Shown: positions 1-8,500 of the stretch, in pieces | Layout: each line of letters opens with the position of its first letter | How positions within the stretch are numbered: the stretch's first letter is position 1 | Origin: Nocardioides sp. AX2bis | GTDB lineage: Bacteria; Actinomycetota; Actinomycetes; Propionibacteriales; Nocardioidaceae | DNA: 64,000 bases | NCBI RefSeq assembly: GCF_902506435.1 | Contig: NZ_LR733215.1 | Coordinates: 514,154-578,153, forward strand | Direction: 5' to 3' | Notes under the pieces: generated by a model | Databases searched by the model: none | What the model was told of the DNA's origin: nothing | The model's input: the letters and a program-made list of their open reading frames with translations, nothing else | Position numbers and translations under genes: made by a program

Positions 1-548
1 TCGATCTCTTCCCCGACCTCGGGTGCGATCAGGGTCAGGATGTGCGCGCCTAGCTGCTGGAGCACGACGGGGTCGAAGTCGGCCGCGTACGCGACCAGTG
101 TCTCCTCGGCCTGGATGAGCAGGGCTGCGTCGAGGTCCTCGGGGAGGTCCTCCAACGCGTTCACGACAACGCGGACCTGGTCGGCGTTCATCGCCCCTGA
201 GGCCAACGCGTCGCGGACCTTGGTCCAACGCGACTCCAACGCGGTCGCGAGCTTCACCTGGGCCGCGGTCACGTTCTTGCGGGACCTGGTGGCGTTCGCG
301 GCCCAGACGCCGGTCGAGGTGCACCCGGTGTCGGAGCCGACCTGGACCTCGTCGGCGTGGGCGAGGACGGCGTACTCGTAGGCCGCGAGGCGTGACTTCA
401 GCTCGGCCAGGGCCACGATGGTCTGGCGGGTGGTGGCGGCGTCTAACGCGAAAAGCGGCCGCTCCGCCAACGCCGTCACCGAGGCCGACAATGCGCGGAC
501 AGCACAGGGCACGGGGTGCCCGGTGGTGGTGTCCTCGGTGGTGGCCAT
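1..548 (-). CDS. DUF222 domain protein, HNH-endonuclease type (3' end outside window)
   Basis: The reverse strand reads from an ATG at 548 to the window edge without a stop, giving about 182 residues. The translation begins MATTEDTTTGHPVPC and continues with an alanine-rich helical segment typical of DUF222. In actinobacteria this domain usually precedes a C-terminal HNH nuclease domain, and it occurs in many paralogues per genome. The HNH part would lie beyond the window and cannot be checked. A TTGGAT hexamer sits 6 bases before the ATG, so the mRNA may be leaderless. The cellular role of the family is not settled; a mobile-element or DNA-processing link is inferred from the HNH partner only. 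Confidence 0.8.
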   Translation of the reverse strand, partial: MATTEDTTTGHPVPCAVRALSASVTALAERPLFALDAATTRQTIVALAELKSRLAAYEYAVLAHADEVQVGSDTGCTSTGVWAANATRSRKNVTAAQVKLATALESRWTKVRDALASGAMNADQVRVVVNALEDLPEDLDAALLIQAEETLVAYAADFDPVVLQQLGAHILTLIAPEVGEEI

Positions 549-664
549 GGATCAATCCAAGCACTCGCCGCCGACAGTCCTGGCCTGTTTCCACAGGTCA
601 GAGGCGGTTCTGCACAACCGGGACGCCTACATTCGATCAAACGTTCAGTAACAGCTGCAGCGGG

Positions 665-940
665 GGTCTCGTGACGCTCGCTGCGCTCGCTCCTCGACCA
701 CCTGCGGGTGAGGGTCTCGTGACGCTCGCTTCGCTCGCTCCTCGACCACCTGCGGGTGAGGGTCTCGTGACGCTCGCTTCGCTCGCTCCTCGACCACCTG
801 CGGGTGAGGGTCTCGTGACGCTCGCTTCGCTCGCTCCTCGACCACCGGGGTCCTGGGTCTCGTGGCGCTCGCTGCGCTCGCTCCTCGACCGCCGGGGGTC
901 TGCGCTCGCTCCTCGACCACCGTGGCTGCGCTCGCTGGGC
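665..940. repeat. 48-bp tandem repeat array with degenerate tail
   Basis: Four near-identical units start at 665, 713, 761 and 809, exactly 48 bp apart. Each begins GGTCTCGTGACGCTCGCT and ends with CTCGACCACC plus a short linker. A fifth, diverged unit starts at 856 and partial units run to about 940. The core CGCTCGCTTCGCTCGCTCC is itself partly palindromic. I recognise this as a dispersed intergenic repeat of Nocardioides-like genomes, here tandemly amplified. It fills the gap between two genes and has no credible coding content, although it is open in several frames. It is not a CRISPR, because the unit-to-unit spacers are identical. Confidence 0.85.
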
Positions 941-983
941 TCAATCGCCGGGCATTGGGTCGGTCGTGCCGCATGATCAAGCC

Positions 984-1253
984 ATGAGTGCCCCCGAGCC
1001 CCAGGCGACCCCTCCGTCACAGCCCCCCTCGCCCGCGCAGTCGTCCGCGTTCCCGAGCGTCGTCTACCTCGTCGTCACCGGCGTGGTCGCGGTGATCGGG
1101 CTCGGCCTGGCCTTCGCCGCGGTGGTGCCCTCGATCGTGGGCGTCATCTCCATGCTGCCGCTCCTGGTGGGGCTCCAGCAGATCGGCGTCCGCAAGCGGG
1201 CGGAACGGCAGGAGAAGAAGGTCCGGGAGGCGCGGGACGCCGATCTTGGTTGA
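984..1253 (+). CDS. small membrane protein, unknown function
   Basis: An 89-residue protein starting MSAPEPQATPPS. It has a proline-rich N-terminus, two hydrophobic segments at about residues 25-45 and 48-64, and a highly charged C-terminal tail (RKRAERQEKKVREARDADLG). That predicts a two-pass membrane protein with a cytoplasmic basic tail. The ATG at 984 was chosen over an upstream GTG because a CATGAT hexamer lies exactly 6 bases before it, as in other leaderless genes here. The function is not recognised. It lies upstream of the secretion genes but is separated from them by about 160 bp. Confidence 0.6.
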   Translation: MSAPEPQATPPSQPPSPAQSSAFPSVVYLVVTGVVAVIGLGLAFAAVVPSIVGVISMLPLLVGLQQIGVRKRAERQEKKVREARDADLG

Positions 1254-1414
1254 AGCCTCAATGAGCCTCTGACCTGGGACGACGCCCCGGTCTAGTCGGT
1301 CGGACAGGACCATGGTTGTTCATGCGCGGGTCTCTGGTCCTAGGCCTTATGCTATGGCCGCCGCGAGGCACGTCATGGGGTTGTCTCACGTCCGCGAATC
1401 CGCAAGGTGGCTAC

Positions 1415-4219
1415 ATGTTCCAGTCCTTCCCGTCCGCACGGACGGCGACGCACCGCGCCCGCAAGCCCCTGGTCGGCCTCGTCGCCGCCGTGGCTGTCGC
1501 CTCGCTGATCGGCTCGTCGTCGACGCCAGGGCTGGTCTCCGTGGCCGACTCTGAGCTCCCTGTCTCCCCGGGTGACCGCGTGCTGCAGTCGGTCGAGATC
1601 GCGATGGGCCCCGACGGCACGCTCACCGCGGTCGACGGGACCACGGTGACCGCGTCGGCCGACGGCGAGAGCGCCGACAGCACCACGCAGGCGTACTCGC
1701 CCGACGACGTGGTCAGCGACCTCCCGGTCCGCGTGCTCACCTCTTACCGCACCGCGGACGGCTCCGGGTCGGACCTCTCCGACCTCGAAGGCTACGACGG
1801 TCAGGTGCAGGTCGACGTCACGGTCCAGAACCTGACGGTCGAGGCGGAGGACATCACCTACGACGTCCCTGGCGGCTCCCGTACGCGCCCGGCCCTCGTC
1901 GGCGCCCCGCTGACCATCGTGGCCTCGGCCGACCTCGGCGGCACCGACCCCGCCCGGGTCGTGACGCAGTCCGCCGGCGAGGACAGCGTGACCAACGGCG
2001 TGCTCAGCAAGGGCGCCGACGGCGCGACCCAGGTGCAGTGGGCCACGATCCTGGCCCCGCCGCAGCTGAGCTCCAGCGCCACGCTGAGCCTGGTCGTCGA
2101 CGCCAAGGACTTCAGCGCCCCGGCCTTCGACCTGAGCGTCCAGCCCGGCCTGGTCACCGACCCGTCGGTGGGCGCGCTGGTGGAGAACGCCTTCAACCCC
2201 GCCGCCTCCGAGGAGCTCGCCCTCCAGGAGCGCACGGTCGAGGTCGTCGGCAACGTGAACGAGGTGCTGGCCGAGGCCGGTGACTCGATCTCCGCCGTGC
2301 GGGAAAGCCTGAACTCCACCACCGAGACCCTCGGCCAGAAGACGGTGGGCGACCTCCGGGCCAGCATCACCGGTATCTCCGACTCGATGGAGGCCCTCGA
2401 CGGCACCGTCACCAGCCTCGGCGACGGCATCTCCTCGGCACTGGAGACCACCGGTTCCTCCTCCCTCACCCAGCTCGAGTCGACCGTCGCGTCCGTCGAC
2501 GCGCTGCTCGGTGACACCACCGGCAAGCCGGGCACCGCGACCGTCACGGGTGGCGGGTGCAGCACGACCGTCAGGACCGGGACCGGCGCTGGCAGCGTGT
2601 ACGACAGCCTGCTGCGTGTGGCCGGCACGCTCAACGGGTACGCCTCGGCGAGTGATGCCTGCAAGGAGGCGCTGAAGAACAGCCTGGCCAACGCGCTCGG
2701 GCCCGACCTCACTGGTCTGAACGCTGACGCAGTCGCTGACAAGTGCCGTGCCTCGACTGAGTCCAACCCGAACCAGCTCGCGGACTCGGTCACCTGCTCG
2801 CTGAGCGCTACCAAGACCCGCTTCTCCGAGGCCGCGGAGAACATCCGCGGCACCCTCCGCGGTGACGCGAACAACCCCAATGACGGCGTCCTGGACAAGC
2901 TGAAGACAGACGAGATCACAGGTGCTCTCAACGACCTCGACACAGTCGTCAAGCCCGATGGCTCCTTGAATGCGACGCTCAAAGCCCTTGAAGACGCGAA
3001 GGGCAGGTACGCCGAGGGCGAGGTCGTCAACTTTGTCGACGTCTACACCGCTCTCGGACGACTCTCGACCGAGCGTGGCGCGGTCTCGCAAGCCGTTGCA
3101 ACCCTTCACGGTGTTGCCGGTCAGAACAGGGAGGCGGATCTTCAACTGATCAAGGACGTCTGCAACTTGGCTGCACCCGACGCGACCAATGTTCAGCCAG
3201 GGCAACTCAGCATCGCCCAAGTGGACATGTTGCGAGTGCAACTCACTGACGCCTCTTGCGAGTCAGTCGAAGCCGACGAGGATGTCACTGTTCGCGGATG
3301 GGACGCAGTTCTCGCGGCCACCGACTTGGAGATAAAGACCGGTGAAGGAATCGGGCCCGCCCTCGAGAGGTCGAGGGTTGCTTACGGTGACGTTGAGGCT
3401 GCTGTCGAGATCGCCGAGAGTGCTGTCAACTCGCAGTCGGAGAACCCGGACGTCAAGACCGTCAGGGACAGCCTGAACGCCTTGATCGGCGGCATCGCAG
3501 ACCTTCGCGCGGCCCGTGATGACATCGGGACAGCCGCGACCAATCTTCGTTCCGGCTTGGACGGTGCCGAGGCCACACTGACCGGCGCGATTGAAGGGGC
3601 CGCAAGTACCACGGAGGACGCTGGCGCGAACGCCATCGATCCCGCCATCAAGCAGGTAGGCGAGAAGACTGAACAGGCGCAGCGCGAGGTCCAAGACGCA
3701 TTCACCCGCTCCAAGAACGGCATGCGCGCCGCCGCCGACGGCATCGCTGCCGACGGCCGCGCCGCGATCAACGAGCAGAAGGCCGGCCTGGCCACGACCT
3801 CGAAGGAGTCGACGTCCGAGATCGAGTCGAACGTCCGTCAGGGCCTCGACCTCATCGCCGACACGGTGTCGGCCTCGACGCGCAACACCGACGCCGCCGG
3901 CAAGCTGCTCACCGCCGACCTCACCAAGGTGCTGCTCGACCTCGGTGACCCCGAGGTCGAGGGGGCCGGGCTGCTCGGCACGCTCGGCGCCAACGCGGGC
4001 GACGCCCGAGCGGCCGACTTCCAGCTGGCGCTGGCCGCGCGGACGGCGTCCTCCTACGCCAACGCGCGGGGGCAGGACATCGGCGGGCTGATGCTGCGCC
4101 AGGCGCAGGCCGAGGCGGCCTTCAAGCGCCAGGCCCAGCTGCAGGCCTTCCAGGTCGACGTGCCCGACGGTGTCGAGCGCCGCACGGTCTACTCGTTCCA
4201 CCTGGCTGCCGGGCAGTGA
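1415..4219 (+). CDS. large secreted coiled-coil protein of a type VII-like secretion locus
   Basis: 934 residues from ATG 1415, preceded by an AAGGTGG ribosome-binding site. The N-terminus has a basic region (RTATHRARK) and a hydrophobic stretch (LVGLVAAVAVASLIG), so it is a signal peptide or signal anchor. The remainder is hydrophilic, with a beta-rich region to about residue 260 and then long helical, coiled-coil-like segments rich in Ser, Thr, Ala and Asp, with repeated patterns such as DSISAVRESLNSTTETLG. No enzyme motif and no C-terminal membrane segments are visible. Its stop overlaps the next start (GTGA). By position and shape it could be an extracellular partner analogous to EsaA/YueB of Firmicutes T7SS, but that is inference only. 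Confidence 0.7.
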   Translation: MFQSFPSARTATHRARKPLVGLVAAVAVASLIGSSSTPGLVSVADSELPVSPGDRVLQSVEIAMGPDGTLTAVDGTTVTASADGESADSTTQAYSPDDVVSDLPVRVLTSYRTADGSGSDLSDLEGYDGQVQVDVTVQNLTVEAEDITYDVPGGSRTRPALVGAPLTIVASADLGGTDPARVVTQSAGEDSVTNGVLSKGADGATQVQWATILAPPQLSSSATLSLVVDAKDFSAPAFDLSVQPGLVTDPSVGALVENAFNPAASEELALQERTVEVVGNVNEVLAEAGDSISAVRESLNSTTETLGQKTVGDLRASITGISDSMEALDGTVTSLGDGISSALETTGSSSLTQLESTVASVDALLGDTTGKPGTATVTGGGCSTTVRTGTGAGSVYDSLLRVAGTLNGYASASDACKEALKNSLANALGPDLTGLNADAVADKCRASTESNPNQLADSVTCSLSATKTRFSEAAENIRGTLRGDANNPNDGVLDKLKTDEITGALNDLDTVVKPDGSLNATLKALEDAKGRYAEGEVVNFVDVYTALGRLSTERGAVSQAVATLHGVAGQNREADLQLIKDVCNLAAPDATNVQPGQLSIAQVDMLRVQLTDASCESVEADEDVTVRGWDAVLAATDLEIKTGEGIGPALERSRVAYGDVEAAVEIAESAVNSQSENPDVKTVRDSLNALIGGIADLRAARDDIGTAATNLRSGLDGAEATLTGAIEGAASTTEDAGANAIDPAIKQVGEKTEQAQREVQDAFTRSKNGMRAAADGIAADGRAAINEQKAGLATTSKESTSEIESNVRQGLDLIADTVSASTRNTDAAGKLLTADLTKVLLDLGDPEVEGAGLLGTLGANAGDARAADFQLALAARTASSYANARGQDIGGLMLRQAQAEAAFKRQAQLQAFQVDVPDGVERRTVYSFHLAAGQ

Positions 4220-5532
4220 GCGTGCGGTCGTCGCGTCGGTGGGCAGCCCTGCCCGCAGCAGCCCTGCTGGCCCTGACCGTCACCTCCTGCTCGGGCGACG
4301 ACCCCGAGCCGGAGGAGGAGACGGCAGGGTCGAGCGCGGCGCCGGCTGCGCCGGCGACGGTGCCCCTCGAGGCCGAGGGGCTTCCCGAGGGCGCTGCCGT
4401 CGGGGTCGTGGTCAGCCTGGCCTCGGCCGGTGACTCCGGTGCCCAGTGGAACGAGGCGGCCGAGGGTGCCGAGGTGGCGGCCTACCGTCTCGGCCTCGGT
4501 GGCACGCCCGTCGACGTCGTCGCGGCCGACGACCGCGGCACGATCGACGGCGCGGCCCAGGCCGTCCGGGACCTGGCCGACCAGGGCGTCGCGGGCATCG
4601 TCGTGGCCTCCTCCGGCCCGCACGTCAGCGGTGCGGTGGACGCCGCGGTCGAGACCGGCGTGCCCCTGCTGATGCCCTACGCCCCCAACCCGTCGCTGCC
4701 CGACGGTGCGCCGGTGTGGCTCACCGGCCCGTCCCAGACGACCATCACCGACGAGCTGACCCGTGCCATCGGCGCCGCGGGCGTCTCCAAGCCCGTCCTG
4801 GTCGACGCCGGAGGTGGCGAGCTGCCCACGCTCGCCCCGGCCGCCCAGCGTGCCCTCGCCGTCACCGCGCCGGTCAGCGCCGCCGACCGGTTGTCGACCG
4901 AGATCGCCCGGCTGGCCGACGCCGCCGAGGTCGACTCCGTCGTCGTCACCGGACCGGCCGCGCGCCAGGCCGTCATGGTCCGCGCGCTCCAGGGCTCCGC
5001 GGTCTCCTTGCCGGTGTTCCTCTCACCGGACGCGCTGAGCCCGGTGCTGGCCCGCGACCTCGTCGAGGCCGACGGCAGCCTCTCCTCGGAGATGGTCACC
5101 GTCGGCGAGGAGGCCAGCGACGTCGCGGCCCTCTCGCCCGGCGCGACCGGCGAGTCGCTCTCGGCGTACTTCGCCGCCGTGCGCGCCGCGGCCGCCGACC
5201 CGGCCGTCGAGGACTTCTTCGACGGCGAGCCCTTCGCCACCATCGCCGGCAGCGCCGACACCCGCAGCCACGACGCGGTCGTCGCCCTCGCGCGCGCCGC
5301 GGCGGCGGCCGGCAGCACCGAGCCCGGCGCCGTCGCCGACGCGCTCGGCGGCCTCCGGCTCGGCCGCGGTGACGGCCTCACCGGCTCCGGTCTCGACTTC
5401 ACCTCCCAGCGGGCGCTGCCCGCCGACCAGGTGGTCGCCCTCCAGGCCACCTCGCAGGACCCGGGCGTCCGCCCGGTGTCCGGCTCCGCCCCGGCACCCC
5501 GCCTCTTCTGGTTCGCGGTGCCGCGCGGCTGA
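4216..5532 (+). CDS. periplasmic-binding-protein-like lipoprotein
   Basis: 438 residues from a GTG that overlaps the upstream stop by 4 bp. The N-terminus is a lipoprotein signal peptide ending in a lipobox (LTVTSC) followed by SGDDPEPEEE, so it should be anchored to the outer face of the membrane. The body has the alpha/beta layout of type I periplasmic binding proteins (branched-chain amino acid receptor type), including segments GVAGIVVASSGPHVSGAVDAA and VDSVVVTGPAARQAV. No transport permease or ATPase is nearby. The gene sits between a coiled-coil protein and the FtsK-type ATPase, so a role in secretion or sensing is more likely than uptake. That role is inferred from context. Confidence 0.7.
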   Translation: MSVRSSRRWAALPAAALLALTVTSCSGDDPEPEEETAGSSAAPAAPATVPLEAEGLPEGAAVGVVVSLASAGDSGAQWNEAAEGAEVAAYRLGLGGTPVDVVAADDRGTIDGAAQAVRDLADQGVAGIVVASSGPHVSGAVDAAVETGVPLLMPYAPNPSLPDGAPVWLTGPSQTTITDELTRAIGAAGVSKPVLVDAGGGELPTLAPAAQRALAVTAPVSAADRLSTEIARLADAAEVDSVVVTGPAARQAVMVRALQGSAVSLPVFLSPDALSPVLARDLVEADGSLSSEMVTVGEEASDVAALSPGATGESLSAYFAAVRAAAADPAVEDFFDGEPFATIAGSADTRSHDAVVALARAAAAAGSTEPGAVADALGGLRLGRGDGLTGSGLDFTSQRALPADQVVALQATSQDPGVRPVSGSAPAPRLFWFAVPRG

Positions 5533-5586
5533 CCCCGTCGTACGCCGGTCCGCCCGGCGCCCCGACCGACCCCAAGGAGACCGCCC

Positions 5587-8500
5587 GTGCGCGTGACCAT
5601 CGACGTCGACGGAACCCCCCACGACGTGGAGCTGGCGCAGGCCGCCGGTACGGCGACCATCGCTGACCTCGTCGAGCAGGTCTGCGGGCAGCTGCTCGCC
5701 GCGGCCGACGAGGTGTGGGTCGACGAGCGCCGCCACGTCGCGGAGGACCGCCTTGCCGACGTGACCCTGCTCGAGGGCTCGCGGATCGGACGGGACGCCC
5801 TGTCCCGCACCGCGCCGACCACGTCGTGGACCGCCACGGTCTCCGGTGGCCTCGACTCCGGCCGCGTCGTGCCCCTGCCTCGCAACCGCCCGCTGACCAT
5901 CGGCCGGGCGCCCCTGGCCGACATCACGGTCGACTCGGCGAGCACCTCGTGGAATCACGCGAGCCTGACCCTGGAGGAGGACGGCGTCCGCGTGCGTGAC
6001 GTCGGCTCCACCAACGGCACCTTCGTCGAGGGCGAGCGCGTCGAGACGCTCGCCGAGCTCGAGGCCGCGGCCGCTGCGGAGGCGGAGGAGGCCGCGAAGG
6101 CCGAGAAGACCGGCGTGGCCGCCAAGGTCTCGGGGCTGCGCCGCAAGGACGACGACACCGAGGAGCCGGAGCCGCTCGTCGACGGGGTCCTGGTCTCCGA
6201 GGAGGCCGTCGTGCTGGTCGGCGGCGCGGCCCTGACCCTGCGCCGCAGGGCCGCCGAGCCGCTGGCCCCCGCGCCGGGCTCGCTGAACAACCTGACGCCG
6301 TCCGGGACGGCGCCGTTCAACCGCCCGCCCCGCCCCGGCCGGCCGTCGGCGCCGGAGGACATCACCCCGCCGGCCAAGAAGGACGACCCGCCCCCGAGCC
6401 GCTTCCCGCTGGCCACCGTGATCGGGCCGCTGGTCCTGGCGGTCGCCATGGTCTTCGTGATGGGCAGCGCCCGCTACGCCCTGATCGCCGGGCTCAGCCC
6501 GATCCTCGGCATGGGCACCTTCTACGAGCAGAAGCGCCGCCGCACCAAGGACATCGAGGACGAGGAGGTCCGCTTCGCCGAGGCGCTGGAGACCTTCTCC
6601 TCCGACGTCGCCGAGGCCGCCGCGGCCGAGCGGGCGCGGCGTCGCGCCGAGCTGCCCGACCCGGCCACGACCATCCGGCGCGCCGCCCTGCCCTCGACGC
6701 TGATGTGGCAGCGGCGCTTCTCGGCCGACGACTTCCTCAAGCTGAACGCGGGCGTGGGTGACGTCGGCTGGGCGCCGCCGATCGACGACTCCTCGAACGG
6801 CAAGCGCCTCGACGACGCGGCCAAGAATACGATCCGCGCCAGCATCCTGGGCTCGGCCCCGGTCGAGGTCGACCTCGGCAACGCCGGCGTCGTCGGCATC
6901 GTCGGCGACCGCGAGGGCGCCCTGGCGGTGGCCCGCGGGCTGGTCGCCCAGGCCGCGGTCCACGTCGGCCCGGCCGACCTGACCATCGGCGTCTTCTGCG
7001 ACCGCGGCCGGGACACCGACTGGTCCTGGACCCAGTGGCTGCCCCACAGCCGCCAGCTCGGTGACGCCTCCGGCGGGCACTGGCTCTCCGACGACCGCAG
7101 CCGCAGCGAGGCCATGCTGCGCGGGCTGCGCGACAACGTCGACCGCCAGCCGACCCCGGCCGTGCTGCTGGTGCTGGACTCTGACGTGCTCCTCGAGGGG
7201 CGCAACGCCCCCGCTCGTACGCTCCTGGGCCACGGCCGCAGGCTGAGCGCGACCAGCCCGGTCAACGTGAACCAGCGCGAGGTCCAGGTCAGCGGGATCG
7301 TCGTGGCCTCCTCCCACGAGCAGCTCCCGGCGTCGTGCACGGTCGTGCTCGAGGTGCAGCCCGACGCCCTCGGCACGGCCACCCGCCCCGACGACCTCAC
7401 CACCGTCGACGACGTCGTCCTGGCCGGGCTCGACCTGGCCACGGCCCGTCGCTGCGCCCTCGACCTGGCCCGCTTCGACGACCCCGAGCTGGTCGTGCCC
7501 GGCGCTGCGCTGCCCTCGATGGTGCGCCTGCCCCCGCTGCTGGGCATCGAGGAGATCAGCCGCGAGGCGATCCGCGACGCCTGGCGCACCTCCACCCGGA
7601 TCAAGGCCCCGATCGGGGTCGGCGAGACCGGCGGCTTCGAGCTGGACCTGGTGCGCGACGGGCCGCACGGCCTGGTCGGCGGGACCACGGGCTCGGGCAA
7701 GAGCGAGTTCCTGCGGTCCCTGGTCGCGGGCCTGGCCGCACGCACCGACCCCACCCGGCTGACCTTCATCCTGATCGACTTCAAGGGCGGCGCGGCCTTC
7801 GCGGCGTGCGAGCGCCTGCCCCACACGATCGGCACCGTCAGCAACCTCGACGCCCAGCTGGCCGACCGTGCGATCCGGGCCCTCGAGGCCGAGATGCGCT
7901 ACCGCCAGGAGATGTTCGCGGCTGCGGGCGAGGGCGTCGACAACCTCGACGCCTACCTGGCCACCAACCCCGCCGAGCCGATGCCCCGGCTGCTGCTCGT
8001 GGTCGACGAGTTCGCGATGCTGGCCAAGGAGTACCCCGACGTCCTGTCGTCGCTGGTCAGCGTCGGCGCGGTTGGTCGTACCCTCGGCGTCCACATGATC
8101 CTGGCCACCCAGCGCCCTGCCGGCGTGGTCAACGAGGACATCCTGGCCAACACCAACCTCCGGGTCGCCCTGCGCGTGCAGAGCAAGGAGGACTCCAGCA
8201 ACGTGATCGGCGTGCCGACCGCCTCGGCGATCGGCCGCACCCAGATGGGTCGCGCGTTCGTCAAGCTCGGCCAGGACGACATCACCCCCGTCCAGACCGC
8301 GCTGGTCACCGGCCGCGCCCAGGCCCAGTCCTCCACGGTCGTCGAGGCGCACCCGCTCGGCTTCGGCGTGACCCTGACGCCCGAGAAGGTCGAGGTCGAC
8401 GACAAGGACGCGCCGACCGACCTCGACCTGCTCATCGACGCGATCGTCGAGGCCAACGACGAGCTCGGGTACGCCCCGCCGCGCCCGGTGTGGCCCGAGG

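Noticed and set aside
665..940. CRISPR array
   Set aside because: The segments between repeats are identical, there are no unique spacers, and no cas genes are in the window.
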